Positions 46,712 through 55,910 are shown, counted from the stretch's first letter. The stretch: DNA of 64,000 nucleotides from CALKJU01 sp035326425 (GCA_035326425.1 DAOLFG010000009.1:48195-112194), one strand, 5' to 3'. Notes: generated from the letters alone by a model not told the origin. A program made the numbers and translations.

Positions 46712-48601
46712 ATGCTCGAATCCATTCGCGGCCATCTGCAGGGCTGGCCAGTCCGTATCCTGATGGCGGTGCTCGTCGTGGCCTTCGCCGTCTGGGGCAT
46801 CGGCGACGTCTTCCGCGGCGGCCTCGGCGGCACCGCGGTGGCCGAGGTCGGCGGCGTCGAGGTCACCACCGCCGATCTCAGGCGCGAGTTCGAGCAGAAC
46901 TACCGCAATCTCCAGCAGCGCGGCGCCACCGGCATCGACCGCCGCCAGGCCATCCAGCTCGGCCTGATGCAGCAGTCCCTGCAGGGCCTGATCGCCGACA
47001 GGCTGGTGGCGGCGCACGCCCACGAGCTCGGCGTCACCATAGCCGACGCCACCCTGGCCGAGCGGATCCGGCTCGACCCGAGCTTCCAGGACGCCGCCGG
47101 CGTGTTCAGCCGCGACCGCGTCGCCCTGATCGCGCGCTCGATGGGCGTCTCCGAGGACGCGCTGCTGGAGAGTGTCCGCGCTGAGATGGTGCGCAACGAG
47201 ATGCTGCGCGCCGTCACCCAGCCGGCGGTGGCGCCGGCGACGCTGGCCCGCCAGATCTGGCTGCGTGACAACGAGACCCGCAGCGGCCGGGCGCTGGTGG
47301 TGCTGGATTCCGCCATCGAGGTGCCGGATCCCGACGAGCAGGCGCTCTCGACCTTCCTGGAAGAGAACAAGGCCGGCTGGCAGACGCCGGAGTTCCGCGG
47401 CTTCACCGTGGCGCTGCTCTCGCCCGGGGCGTTCGCCGAGGACGCCGCCGTCTCCGAGGAGGCCGTCCGCGCCGACTACGACGCCCGCATCGCCGAGTTC
47501 CGCACGCCCGAGCGCCGCGAGACCCGCCAGCTGCTGGCGCCTGACGAGCAGACCGCCAAGGCGGCGGCCGAGCTGCTGGCCTCCGGCAAGTCGATGGCCG
47601 AGGTGGCGGCCGAGATGGCCGACAGGAGTGTGACCACCGAGGCCCTGGGGGCCATGACGCGCGACCAGCTGCCGCCCGAGCTGGCCGACGCCATCTTCGC
47701 GCTGCAGCCCGGCCAGGACAGCCCGCCGGTGCAGAGCCTGTTCGGCTGGCACGTCTTCCGGCTCGAGCGCATCGAGCCGGAATCCACGACACCCTTCGAG
47801 CAGGCCCGCGCCGACATCGAGCGGCAGCTCCGGCTCAACGCCGCCGCCGAGCAGCTGCCCGAGCTCGGCAACAAGCTGGAGGACGCCATCGCCGGCGGTG
47901 CCTCGCTCGAGGAGGCGGCGGTCCAGGTCGGCGCCACCGTCCGTAAGGTCGAGGGCATCGACCGCCAGGGCCGCGACCGCGACGGCAAGTCGCTGCCCGG
48001 CGAGCGGCTGCCGGCCGAGGTGCTGGCCAGCGCCTTCGAGACCCCGGCCGACGACACCTCCAACCTCGAGGAGACCTCGGACGGCGGCTACTTCGTCGTG
48101 CATGTCGACAGGGTCGAGCCCGCCCGCACCAACACCGTCGATGAGGTCCGCGCCCGGCTGACCGAGGCCTGGCGGGCGAGGCAGCGCTCGGACCGCAGCG
48201 CCGCGACCGCCAGGGAGCTGCGCGAGCGCGCCGCCGCCGGCGAGAGCCTGGAGGCGCTGGCGGCGCTCAGTCCCGGCAGCGAGGTCCGCCCGATAGGGCC
48301 GATCAACCGCCAGCAGGGCGGCCCCGAGCTGGAGCCCGCCGCCGTCGCGCAGATCTTCGACACCGAGGCCGGCAAGGCGGTGGCCGAGGTGGCGCGCATG
48401 GTCGACGGCCATGCCGTGCTGGTGGTCGACGAGGTCGAGCGGCCGGAGCCGCCCGCCGACCTCGCCAGCCGCCGCGACATGCTGGCCAACGAGTTCCGGC
48501 GCGACCTGCTGCAGCAGTACGAGGCGGCGCTGCGGCTGCGCTTCCCCGCCCGCGTCGACGAGGGGCTGCTCGGCTCGATGATCCGCGCCGAGGAGGGCTG
48601 A
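46712..48601 (+). CDS. ppiD: membrane-anchored periplasmic folding factor PpiD
   Basis: A 629-residue SurA/PpiD-type peptidyl-prolyl isomerase chaperone. It has an N-terminal anchor (GWPVRILMAVLVVAFAVWGI, about 10-29). The SurA_N-like domain follows (VAEVGGVEVTTADLRREFEQ), with central parvulin-like domains (FRTPERRETRQLL, TEALGAMTRDQLPPELADAI) and a C-terminal domain. It assists folding of proteins leaving the Sec channel and outer-membrane biogenesis. The start MLESIRGHLQGW was chosen as it is the family's usual opening. trpE starts 2 bases after its stop. Confidence 0.9.
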   Translation: MLESIRGHLQGWPVRILMAVLVVAFAVWGIGDVFRGGLGGTAVAEVGGVEVTTADLRREFEQNYRNLQQRGATGIDRRQAIQLGLMQQSLQGLIADRLVAAHAHELGVTIADATLAERIRLDPSFQDAAGVFSRDRVALIARSMGVSEDALLESVRAEMVRNEMLRAVTQPAVAPATLARQIWLRDNETRSGRALVVLDSAIEVPDPDEQALSTFLEENKAGWQTPEFRGFTVALLSPGAFAEDAAVSEEAVRADYDARIAEFRTPERRETRQLLAPDEQTAKAAAELLASGKSMAEVAAEMADRSVTTEALGAMTRDQLPPELADAIFALQPGQDSPPVQSLFGWHVFRLERIEPESTTPFEQARADIERQLRLNAAAEQLPELGNKLEDAIAGGASLEEAAVQVGATVRKVEGIDRQGRDRDGKSLPGERLPAEVLASAFETPADDTSNLEETSDGGYFVVHVDRVEPARTNTVDEVRARLTEAWRARQRSDRSAATARELRERAAAGESLEALAALSPGSEVRPIGPINRQQGGPELEPAAVAQIFDTEAGKAVAEVARMVDGHAVLVVDEVERPEPPADLASRRDMLANEFRRDLLQQYEAALRLRFPARVDEGLLGSMIRAEEG

Positions 48602-48603
48602 GC

Positions 48604-50106
48604 TTGGACGTGCAACCCGATCGCGCCGCCTTCGTCCGCGCCCATGCCGAGGGCCGGCCGCAGGTGATGGCGGCGACGCTCTTGGCCGACCTCGAGACGC
48701 CGGTCTCGGCCATGCTGAAGCTGGCCTCGGGCCAGCCCTACAGCTTCCTCCTGGAAAGCGTCGAGGGCGGCGCCGTGCGCGGCCGCTACTCGATGATCGG
48801 CCTCAAGCCCGACCTGGTCTGGCGCTGCCGCGGCAACGCCGCCGAGATCAACCGCCGCGCCCGCTTCGACCGCCATGCCTTCGAGCCCGAGGCCCTGCCG
48901 GCGATGGACAGCCTGCGGGCGCTGATCGCCGAGAGCCGCATCGAGCTGCCGGCGGGCCTGCCGCCGATGGCCGCCGGCCTGTTCGGCCACATGGGCTACG
49001 ACATGGTCCGGCTGATGGAGCGGCTGCCCTCGCGGAACGAGGACCGGCTGGGCCTGCCGGACGCGGTGTTCCTGCGGCCGACGCTGATGGCGGTGTTCGA
49101 CAACGTGCTCGACCGCGTCACCGTCGTGACGCCGGTCTGGCCGGATCCCGGCATCTCGGCCGACCGCGCCTACGACCTCGCCTGCGAGCGGCTGGCCGAC
49201 GCCGTCGACGCCTTCGACCGCGGCATCCCGCACCTGGCGCCGCGCCCGGCCAGCCAGCCGCCCGAGCCGGTGAGCAACGTCACCCGCGAGCAGTACCACC
49301 GGATGGTCGAGCGGGCGAAAGCCTACATCGTCGCCGGCGACATCTTCCAGGTGGTGCCGTCGCAGCGCTTCTCGGTGCCGTTCGAGCTGCCGCCTTTGTC
49401 GCTCTACCGGTCGCTGCGCCGCCTCAACCCCTCGCCCTTCCTGTTCTTCCTCGACCTCGACGGCTATGCGCTGGTCGGCTCCAGCCCCGAGATCCTGGTG
49501 CGGCTGCGCGACGGCAAGGTCACCATCCGCCCGATTGCCGGTACCCGGCCGCGCGGCAAGGACCGCGAGGCCGACGAGGCCCTCGCCCGCGACCTGCTGG
49601 CCGATCCCAAGGAGCTGGCCGAGCACCTGATGCTGCTCGACCTCGGCCGCAACGACGTCGGCCGCGTCGCCGAGATCGGCTCGGTGCAGGTGACCGAGAA
49701 GATGGTCATCGAGCACTACAGCCACGTCATGCACATCGTCAGCAACGTCGAGGGCCGCATCGCCCCCGGCCACGACGCGCTCGACGCGCTGATCGCGGGC
49801 TTTCCCGCCGGCACGGTCAGCGGTGCTCCCAAGGTGCGCGCCATGGAGATCATCGAGGAGCTGGAGGGCGAGCGCCGCGGCTTCTATGGCGGTGCGGTCG
49901 GCTACTTCGCCTGCGACGGCACCATGGACACCTGTATCGCGCTCCGCACCGCCCTGGTGAAGGACGGGCGGATGTACGTCCAGGCCGGCGGCGGCGTGGT
50001 CTACGACAGCGACCCCGAGGCCGAGTACCAGGAGAGCGCCAACAAGGCCCGTGCCCTGGTCCGCGCCGCCGAGGAGGCCGTCCGCTTCGCCAGCGCCCGC
50101 CGCTGA
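48604..50106 (+). CDS. trpE: anthranilate synthase component I
   Basis: A 500-residue chorismate-using enzyme that makes anthranilate with the glutaminase TrpG, the first step of tryptophan synthesis. The N-terminal feedback region is LADLETPVSAMLKLASGQPY. The catalytic part carries DIFQVVPSQRFS, FLFFLDLDGYALVGSSPE, PIAGTRPRGKD, LLDLGRNDVGRV and FPAGTVSGAPKVRAMEII. The start is TTG at 48604, with a strong AGGAGGG (48591-48597) six bases upstream inside the end of ppiD. The next ATG would cut conserved residues. trpG lies 1.6 kb downstream, after a minus-strand gene. Confidence 0.95.
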   Translation: MDVQPDRAAFVRAHAEGRPQVMAATLLADLETPVSAMLKLASGQPYSFLLESVEGGAVRGRYSMIGLKPDLVWRCRGNAAEINRRARFDRHAFEPEALPAMDSLRALIAESRIELPAGLPPMAAGLFGHMGYDMVRLMERLPSRNEDRLGLPDAVFLRPTLMAVFDNVLDRVTVVTPVWPDPGISADRAYDLACERLADAVDAFDRGIPHLAPRPASQPPEPVSNVTREQYHRMVERAKAYIVAGDIFQVVPSQRFSVPFELPPLSLYRSLRRLNPSPFLFFLDLDGYALVGSSPEILVRLRDGKVTIRPIAGTRPRGKDREADEALARDLLADPKELAEHLMLLDLGRNDVGRVAEIGSVQVTEKMVIEHYSHVMHIVSNVEGRIAPGHDALDALIAGFPAGTVSGAPKVRAMEIIEELEGERRGFYGGAVGYFACDGTMDTCIALRTALVKDGRMYVQAGGGVVYDSDPEAEYQESANKARALVRAAEEAVRFASARR

Positions 50107-50127
50107 TCGTTCGGTCCCGGGAGCCGG

Positions 50128-51471
50128 TCAGCCGCCGCCGTCGGCGGCCCGGCGCTGGCCGGCGACATGCAGCAGGCCGCACTTGCCGGCGCCCGAGCGG
50201 CCGTCGCAACCGCGCGCCGCGATCAGCTCGCTCACCTTGACGAAGCGCAGCCCGCGCGCCTTGGCGGCCGGGATCCAGTCCTCCAGCACCTCCATCGTCG
50301 CCGGCAGCGGATGGCCGATGGCGACGGCACTGCCGGTGCGGCGGGCGCGCGCCTCGAGCTCGGCGAGCTGGTGGTGGACGAAGGCCGTCCCCGGGAAATG
50401 ATCGAGGAAGACGTCGCGGCCGGTGTGCGGCAGCCCGGCCTCGGCCGCGACACCCTCGGCCACCGAGCGCGGCGAGGTGCGGCTGTCGACGAACATCAGC
50501 CCGCGGCCGCGCAGCACCTCCATCACCACCTGCATCGCCCGGGTGTCGGCGGTCATCCGGCTGCCCATGTGGTTGTTCATGCCCACCGGCTCGCCGACCC
50601 GGTCGATCGCCCACTCGACACGCTGGCGGATATCGGCGTCGCTCATCCCCGGCACCAGGGCGTTCCTGCCGGGATCGGCGTCGCCCAGGGGCTGCATCGG
50701 CATGTGCAGGAAGATCTCGTGTCCGCGCCGCCGCGCGTCCCCGACCATCTCGGGCAGCCCGTCGGCATAGGGCAGGAAGGCCATGGTGAGCGGCCCCGGC
50801 AGCGCCATCGCCCTTGCCGACCAGGCATGCGCCGGCCCGAGATCGTCGATGATGATGGCCACCCTGGCACCACCAGCCAGGGGCGGCGGCGGGACGGCGG
50901 CCTGCTGCCGGGGCGCCGGGCGCGGCGGTGCCGGCGTCGCCTCGGCCGGTCCCGCCTGCATCCGCTCGCGCGTCGGCCCGGCCACCGGGGCGCCCGGGGC
51001 GGCGGGAGGAACGGCCAGCGGCTCGATCGCGACCGGGTCGGCGGCGATGTCCGGCGTCTCCACGCCCATCTCGCGGTTGCGCAATTCCGACAGCTCGGCC
51101 GGAAGCTCGTCCGCCAGCACCTCCGCCGGCGGAGCCGCGAGCTCGGCCGCGAGCGGCGGCGGCTCCACCGGCGGCAGCTCGAAATCGACCATCGCAAGGG
51201 AAGCCGATTCCGGCGGCGCCGCCGCCTCGACCGGCCGTGTTGCCGGCGGCAGCTCGGCCACCACGGCCGGCGTGCGCAGCACCGGCGGTGCCGGCTCCCA
51301 GCTCGGCCGGATCGCGAGCACCGCCAGCAGCACGAGACCCGCCACGGCGAGCAGGGTGCGCCTGTTCCGTCGCAGCCAGGACGATCGCCGCGACCGCCGC
51401 CGGCGCCAGGACGACGGCACCGGCCCGTGAAAGCTCCTGGATCTCCTGCGCCTACGCGCCGGCCAATCCAC
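50128..51471 (-). CDS. divergent polysaccharide deacetylase (YibQ-like)
   Basis: A protein of about 447 residues with a very basic N-terminus, a membrane anchor (LLAVAGLVLLAVLAI) and a long Pro/Ala/Glu-rich spacer. The C-terminal divergent polysaccharide-deacetylase domain (DUF610) shows VAIIIDDLGPAHAWSARAM, MAFLPYADGLPEMV, FLHMPMQPLG, NNHMGSRMT and FLDHFPGTAF. It probably acts on an envelope polysaccharide in the periplasm. No ATG precedes the anchor. GTG at 51471 with AGAGGTGG upstream is the best start, but GTG codons up to 51594 are possible. It is oriented against, and interrupts, the usual trpE-trpG pair. Confidence 0.82.
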   Translation of the reverse strand: MDWPARRRRRSRSFHGPVPSSWRRRRSRRSSWLRRNRRTLLAVAGLVLLAVLAIRPSWEPAPPVLRTPAVVAELPPATRPVEAAAPPESASLAMVDFELPPVEPPPLAAELAAPPAEVLADELPAELSELRNREMGVETPDIAADPVAIEPLAVPPAAPGAPVAGPTRERMQAGPAEATPAPPRPAPRQQAAVPPPPLAGGARVAIIIDDLGPAHAWSARAMALPGPLTMAFLPYADGLPEMVGDARRRGHEIFLHMPMQPLGDADPGRNALVPGMSDADIRQRVEWAIDRVGEPVGMNNHMGSRMTADTRAMQVVMEVLRGRGLMFVDSRTSPRSVAEGVAAEAGLPHTGRDVFLDHFPGTAFVHHQLAELEARARRTGSAVAIGHPLPATMEVLEDWIPAAKARGLRFVKVSELIAARGCDGRSGAGKCGLLHVAGQRRAADGGG

Positions 51472-51505
51472 CTGGCACCACCTCTCGGACAGTTCCGCAC
51501 TTCCG

Positions 51506-51520
51506 GCTAGGATGCCTAGC
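51506..51520. promoter_or_regulatory. small inverted repeat between the deacetylase gene and trpG
   Basis: GCTAGG-ATG-CCTAGC forms a 6-bp stem with a 3-base loop in the divergent region. It may be an operator or short hairpin. Support is limited to the symmetry. Confidence 0.25.
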
Positions 51521-51625
51521 ACGGCCGTCGGCGTGAAGCCCTCGTCTTGTTGCCCGCGGCCGCCGGACGTGCGCTTGACGTGGCATCTGCGCACGGGTTT
51601 CCTGCGCTGCTCCCAACGGGCCGGA

Positions 51626-51665
51626 GGCCGCCCGGAGAGACCGGCGGGCCGGGCCGCCCGGAGAG
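51626..51665 (+). repeat. tandem-like 14-bp direct repeat at the trpG ribosome site
   Basis: GGCCGCCCGGAGAG occurs at 51626-51639 and again at 51652-51665, the second copy containing the trpG Shine-Dalgarno sequence. The 12 bases between them are GC-rich. The duplicated ribosome-site-like sequence could give alternative RNA pairing in the trpG leader, though it may simply be a local duplication. Confidence 0.4.
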
Positions 51666-51671
51666 GACGTC

Positions 51672-52256
51672 ATGCTCCTGTTGATCGACAATTACGACAG
51701 CTTCACCTACAATCTCTATCACTACCTGGGCGAGCTGGGCTCCGCCGTCGAGGTGCGCCGCAACGACGCGCTCACCGTCGACGAGGCGATGGCGATGCAC
51801 CCCGACGGCATCGTCGTCTCGCCAGGCCCCTGCGATCCCGATCGCGCCGGCATCTCGCTGGCCCTCGTCGAGCGCGCCGCCGGCATTTGCCCGGTTCTGG
51901 GCGTCTGCCTCGGCCACCAGGCGATCGCGCAGGTCTTCGGCGGCGTGGTGGGCCGCGCCCGCACCGTGATGCACGGCAAGCTCAGCGACATCGAGCACGA
52001 CGGCACCGGCGTCTTCCGCGGCCTGCCCTCGCCGTTCCGCGCCACCCGCTACCACTCGCTGGTGGCCGAGCCCGAGGCGCTGCCCGACTCCCTCGTCGTC
52101 AACGCCCGCACCGTCGACGGCACCATCATGGGTGTCCGCCACCGCCAGCTGCCGGTCCACGGCGTGCAGTTCCACCCCGAGAGCATCGAGACCGAGCATG
52201 GCCACCGCCTGCTCGCCAACTTCGTGTCGATGACCGGGCTCAGGGCCGCGGCATGA
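51672..52256 (+). CDS. trpG: anthranilate synthase component II (glutaminase)
   Basis: A 194-residue class I glutamine amidotransferase that feeds ammonia to TrpE. It starts MLLLIDNYDSFTYNL, the classic TrpG opening. The oxyanion-hole segment is SPGPCDPDRAG, the catalytic Cys is in VLGVCLGHQAIAQ, and the His-Glu pair is in GVQFHPESIETE. PabA is the usual alternative, and dual use with para-aminobenzoate synthesis is possible, but the trpD neighbour argues for TrpG. The ATG has GGAGAGG 6 bases upstream. It overlaps trpD by four bases. Confidence 0.95.
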   Translation: MLLLIDNYDSFTYNLYHYLGELGSAVEVRRNDALTVDEAMAMHPDGIVVSPGPCDPDRAGISLALVERAAGICPVLGVCLGHQAIAQVFGGVVGRARTVMHGKLSDIEHDGTGVFRGLPSPFRATRYHSLVAEPEALPDSLVVNARTVDGTIMGVRHRQLPVHGVQFHPESIETEHGHRLLANFVSMTGLRAAA

Positions 52257-53284
52257 CGGCCGAGCTGCCGCGCTTCCGCCAGCTCATCGCCAAGGTGGCG
52301 ACCGGGGCGACGCTGACCGACGCCGAGGCGCACGACGCCTTCGACCTGATGATGACCGGCAACGCCACGCCGGCGCAGATCGCCGGCCTCCTGATGGCCC
52401 TGCGCGTCCGCGGCGAGACCGTCGAGGAGATCGCCGCCGGTGCGGCGGCGATGCGCGAGCGCATGGTGCGGATCGAGGCGCCGCCCGGCGCCATCGACAC
52501 CTGCGGCACCGGCGGCGACGCCTCGGGCACCCACAACATCTCGACCGTGGTGGCGCTGGTGGTGGCGGCCTGCGGCGTGCCGGTGGCCAAGCACGGCAAC
52601 CGCAGCCTGTCGTCGCGCTCGGGCTCGTCCGACGTCCTGGCCGCCCTCGGCGTCAACATCGAGTGCGAGATGGCGCTGATCGAGCGGGCCATCCGCGAGG
52701 CCGGCGTCGGCTTCATGATGGCGCCGCGTCACCACGGCGCCATGCGGCACGTCGCGGGCCCGCGCGTCGAGCTCGGCACCCGCACGATCTTCAACCTGCT
52801 GGGGCCGCTGGCCAACCCGGCCGGCGTCAAGCGCCAGATCCTGGGGGTGTTCGCCGCCCAGTGGGTCGAGCCGCTGGCGGCCGTGCTCGGCCGCCTCGGC
52901 GCCGAGCGGGCGTGGGTGGTGCATGGCGACGGGCTCGACGAGCTCACAACCACCGGCCCCAGCATGGTGGCGGAATGGGACGGCTCGAAGGTCCGCACCT
53001 TCGAGGTCCACCCCGAGGATGCCGGCCTGCCGCGCGCCACGCTCGCCGATCTGCGCGGCGGCGACGCGCAGGACAACGCCCTGGCCATCCGCGCCGTGCT
53101 TCAGGGCGAGCGCAGCCCGCTGCGCGACGCCGCCCTGCTCGGCGCCGCCGGCGCCCTGGTCGTGGCCGAGCGCGCCACGAGCCTGCGCGAGGGTGCCGGG
53201 CTGGCGGCCGCCGCCATCGACAACGGCAATGCCCGCCACGTCCTGGAGAGGCTCGTCCACATCACCAACTCGGCGAACCCCTGA
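52253..53284 (+). CDS. trpD: anthranilate phosphoribosyltransferase
   Basis: A 343-residue enzyme transferring phosphoribose from PRPP to anthranilate. The PRPP-binding motif is DTCGTGGDASGTHNIST; further family blocks are VAKHGNRSLSSRSGSSDVL, MMAPRHHGAMRHV and RTIFNLLGPLANPA with the DE metal site in DGLDELTTTGPS. The start overlaps the trpG stop by ATGA and the stop overlaps trpC by TGATG, so trpGDC are translationally coupled. Complete and typical. Confidence 0.96.
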   Translation: MTAELPRFRQLIAKVATGATLTDAEAHDAFDLMMTGNATPAQIAGLLMALRVRGETVEEIAAGAAAMRERMVRIEAPPGAIDTCGTGGDASGTHNISTVVALVVAACGVPVAKHGNRSLSSRSGSSDVLAALGVNIECEMALIERAIREAGVGFMMAPRHHGAMRHVAGPRVELGTRTIFNLLGPLANPAGVKRQILGVFAAQWVEPLAAVLGRLGAERAWVVHGDGLDELTTTGPSMVAEWDGSKVRTFEVHPEDAGLPRATLADLRGGDAQDNALAIRAVLQGERSPLRDAALLGAAGALVVAERATSLREGAGLAAAAIDNGNARHVLERLVHITNSANP

Positions 53285-54081
53285 TGGCCGACGTCCTCGC
53301 CCGCATCGTCGAGCGCAAGCGCGAGCATGTCGCCGCCTGCAGGAGCCGGCGCTCCCTGGCCTCGCTGCTGGCGGAGATTCCGGCGCTGCCGCCGACGCGG
53401 GGCTTCGCCTCGGCTCTCGCCGACAGGTCCGGGGCCGGCGGCCTGGCGCTGATCGCCGAGATCAAGAAGGCCTCGCCCAGCAAGGGGCTGATCCGCGCCG
53501 ACTTCGATCCGCGCGGCCTGGCGCTGGCCTATGCGGCGGGGGGCGCCACCTGCCTGTCGGTGCTAACCGACGAGCCCTATTTCCAGGGCCACGACAGCTA
53601 CATCGCCCTGGCGCGCGAGGCGGTGCCGCTGCCCGTCCTGCGCAAGGACTTCATGATCGACCCCTACCAGGTCGCCGAGGCCCGCCACCTCGGCGCCGAC
53701 TGCATCCTGCTGATCATGGCCTGCCTCGACGACGTGCTGGCGCGCGAGCTGTCGGACGCCGCCCACGGGCTCGGCATGGATGTGCTGGTCGAGGTCCATG
53801 ACGAAGCCGAGCTCGAGCGTGCCTCCGCCGTTCCGAGCCGCCTGATCGGCGTCAACAACCGCAACCTCAAGACCCTGACGATCGATCTCGCCACCACCGA
53901 GGCCCTGGCGCCGCGCGTCCCGCCCGGCCGTCTGCTGGTGGCCGAGAGCGGCCTCCACGGCCATGCCGACCTCGAGCGGATGCGGCGTGCCGGTGCGGCC
54001 GCCTTCCTGGTCGGCGAATCGCTGATGCGCCAAGCCGATGTCGAGCGGGCGACGCGCACCCTGCTGGGGCTGGCCGCATGA
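53284..54081 (+). CDS. trpC: indole-3-glycerol-phosphate synthase
   Basis: A 265-residue TIM-barrel enzyme closing the indole ring of the carboxyphenylamino precursor. Motifs are LIAEIKKASPSKGLIR with the catalytic lysines, YAAGGATCLSVLTDEPYF, PVLRKDFMID, GVNNRNLKTL, AESGLHGHADL and FLVGESLM. It is stand-alone rather than fused to TrpF; trpF, trpB and trpA are not in the window. It overlaps trpD by one base and moaC by four. Confidence 0.96.
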   Translation: MADVLARIVERKREHVAACRSRRSLASLLAEIPALPPTRGFASALADRSGAGGLALIAEIKKASPSKGLIRADFDPRGLALAYAAGGATCLSVLTDEPYFQGHDSYIALAREAVPLPVLRKDFMIDPYQVAEARHLGADCILLIMACLDDVLARELSDAAHGLGMDVLVEVHDEAELERASAVPSRLIGVNNRNLKTLTIDLATTEALAPRVPPGRLLVAESGLHGHADLERMRRAGAAAFLVGESLMRQADVERATRTLLGLAA

Positions 54082-54557
54082 CCGACCTCACCCATTTCGA
54101 CGCCGCCGGCAATGCCGTGATGGTCGATGTCGGCGGCAAGCCGGTCAGCGGGCGGACCGCCACGGCCGGCGGGCGGGTGGTGATGGCGGCCGAGACGCTG
54201 CGGCGCATCGCCGACCGCGGCTTCGCCAAGGGCGACGTGCTGTCGGTGGCGCAGCTCGCCGGCATCATGGGCGCCAAGCGCACGCCCGACCTGATCCCGC
54301 TCTGTCATCCGCTGGCGCTGAGCTCGGTGGTGGTGAGCCTGTCGCCGGAGCCCGAGCGGTCTGCGGTGGCGATCGAGGCCACCTGCAGGGTCTCGGGCCG
54401 CACCGGCGTCGAGATGGAGGCGCTGACCGCGGTCACGGTGGCGGCGCTCACCGTCTACGACATGTGCAAGGCCGTCGACCGCGCCATGCGGATCACCGAC
54501 GTCAGGCTGCTGCACAAGGACGGCGGCCGTTCCGGCGAGTACCGGGCCGGAGACTGA
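54078..54557 (+). CDS. moaC: cyclic pyranopterin monophosphate synthase
   Basis: A 159-residue enzyme that, after MoaA, turns the GTP-derived intermediate into cyclic pyranopterin monophosphate, the first stable molybdenum cofactor precursor. It opens MTDLTHFDAAGNAVMVDV. The active-site blocks are LIPLCHPLALSSVVVS with the conserved Cys-His, GRTGVEMEALTAVTVAALTVYDM and KAVDRAMRITDVRLL with the catalytic Lys and Asp. The start overlaps trpC by ATGA. The trp-moa-lexA order is common in alphaproteobacteria. Confidence 0.96.
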   Translation: MTDLTHFDAAGNAVMVDVGGKPVSGRTATAGGRVVMAAETLRRIADRGFAKGDVLSVAQLAGIMGAKRTPDLIPLCHPLALSSVVVSLSPEPERSAVAIEATCRVSGRTGVEMEALTAVTVAALTVYDMCKAVDRAMRITDVRLLHKDGGRSGEYRAGD

Positions 54558-54559
54558 GC

Positions 54560-55765
54560 ATGCTGTCGGTCGCCGAGGCCCAGGATCGGATCTGGGCGGC
54601 GTTCTCGCCGCTTCCCGCCGAATGGCTGAGTGTCGATCGCGCCCAGGACCGCATCCTGGCCGCCGATCTGCTGGCGAAGCGGGACCAGCCGCCGCAGCCC
54701 GTCTCGGCCATGGACGGCTACGCCCTCCACGCCGAGGACACGCTGGACCCGGCACGCGGCCTGCGGCTGGTCGGCGAGGTGCCGGCGGGCCGGCCCTGGA
54801 CAGGCACGGTGGGGCGCGGCGAGACGGTGCGCATCTTCACCGGCGGTGCGGTCCCCGACGGCGCCGACACCATCCTGATCCAGGAGAATGCCCGTACCGC
54901 AGAGGGCATCGTCCTGGCGCTGGAGCCGTCGGCCGCCGGCCGGCACATCCGCGTGCGGGGCCTCGACTTCGCCGCCGGCTGGCGCGGCCTCGTTGCCGGC
55001 CGCCGCCTCGACGCCCTGGCGCTGGGCCTCGCCGCCTCCATGGGTCACCACTGGCTGCCGGTGCGGCGGCGGCCGCGCGTCGGCATCCTGGCCACCGGCG
55101 ACGAGCTGTGCTGGCCGGGCGAGACGCCGGTAGCCGGCGGCATCGTCAGCTCCAACACGACGGCCCTCTCCGCCATGGTGCGCGCTTGGGGCGGCGAGCC
55201 CGTCGACCTCGGCATCGCGCCGGACCGCGTCGAGGCCCTGACGGAGGCGCTGGGTGCCGCCGCCGGCCTGGATCTGCTGATGACCTCGGGCGGCGCCTCG
55301 GTCGGCGACTACGACCTCATCAAGGACGTGCTGGCGGGCGACGGCCTCGAGCTCGACTTCTGGAAGATCGCCATCCGTCCCGGCAAGCCGCTGGTGTTCG
55401 GCAGGCTGGGCGGCGTGCCGCTGGTCGGCCTGCCCGGCAATCCGGTCTCGGCCGCGGTCTGCGCCATCGTCTTCGCCAGGGGTGCCCTCAAGCGCATGCT
55501 GGGCCTCGATCCGGCGCTGCCGGTGCGCGAGGTCCTGAGCGCTCACGACCTGTTGCCGAACGATCAGCGCGAGGACTATCTGAGGGGTGGATTGCATCGC
55601 GATGCCGACGGCGAGTGGGTGACGGCGGCACGGCGGCAGGACAGCTCGATGTTCGCCACGCTCGCCGATGCCGACGCCTTGCTGATCAGGCGGCCCTTCG
55701 CACCGGCGGCGGCACGCGGCACGCCGGTGCCGATACTGCCGCTCTCGGCATGCATCGGGGCGTAG
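54560..55765 (+). CDS. moeA: molybdopterin molybdenumtransferase
   Basis: A 401-residue MoeA that inserts molybdate into adenylylated molybdopterin. The N-terminal MoeA_N part has QPVSAMDGYALHAED and RIFTGGAVPDGADTILIQE. The MoCF domain has ILATGDELCWPGE, GIVSSNTTALSAMVR, LMTSGGASVGDYDLIKD and LPGNPVSAAVCA. The C-terminal domain is complete. It starts two bases after the moaC stop. It ends about 90 bases before the lexA promoter. Confidence 0.95.
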   Translation: MLSVAEAQDRIWAAFSPLPAEWLSVDRAQDRILAADLLAKRDQPPQPVSAMDGYALHAEDTLDPARGLRLVGEVPAGRPWTGTVGRGETVRIFTGGAVPDGADTILIQENARTAEGIVLALEPSAAGRHIRVRGLDFAAGWRGLVAGRRLDALALGLAASMGHHWLPVRRRPRVGILATGDELCWPGETPVAGGIVSSNTTALSAMVRAWGGEPVDLGIAPDRVEALTEALGAAAGLDLLMTSGGASVGDYDLIKDVLAGDGLELDFWKIAIRPGKPLVFGRLGGVPLVGLPGNPVSAAVCAIVFARGALKRMLGLDPALPVREVLSAHDLLPNDQREDYLRGGLHRDADGEWVTAARRQDSSMFATLADADALLIRRPFAPAAARGTPVPILPLSACIGA

Positions 55766-55838
55766 TCACGCAGCCGCGGGGCCTTCCGGCTTTGACTGGA
55801 GGTTTCGTAATGAGTTGCGCATTTGTACTCTAGGGTGG

Positions 55839-55867
55839 TTGACCCCGTACCGGAACCAAAATAGAAC
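55839..55867 (+). promoter_or_regulatory. lexA promoter
   Basis: TTGACC (55839-55844) and TAGAAC (55862-55867) are spaced by exactly 17 bases. The -10 hexamer overlaps the SOS box, so bound LexA would block RNA polymerase. The expected transcript start is about 40 bases before the TTG start of lexA. Confidence 0.65.
55853..55867 (+). promoter_or_regulatory. LexA-binding SOS box (GAAC-N7-GAAC)
   Basis: GAAC (55853-55856), seven bases CAAAATA, then GAAC (55864-55867). This is an exact match to the direct-repeat SOS box of alphaproteobacteria (GTTC-N7-GTTC on the other strand). Its place over the lexA promoter indicates autorepression. Confidence 0.88.
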
Positions 55868-55910
55868 ACCTAAACTATTCGTTAGGCTTCGCGGCCGAAG
55901 GGAGGCGGGC

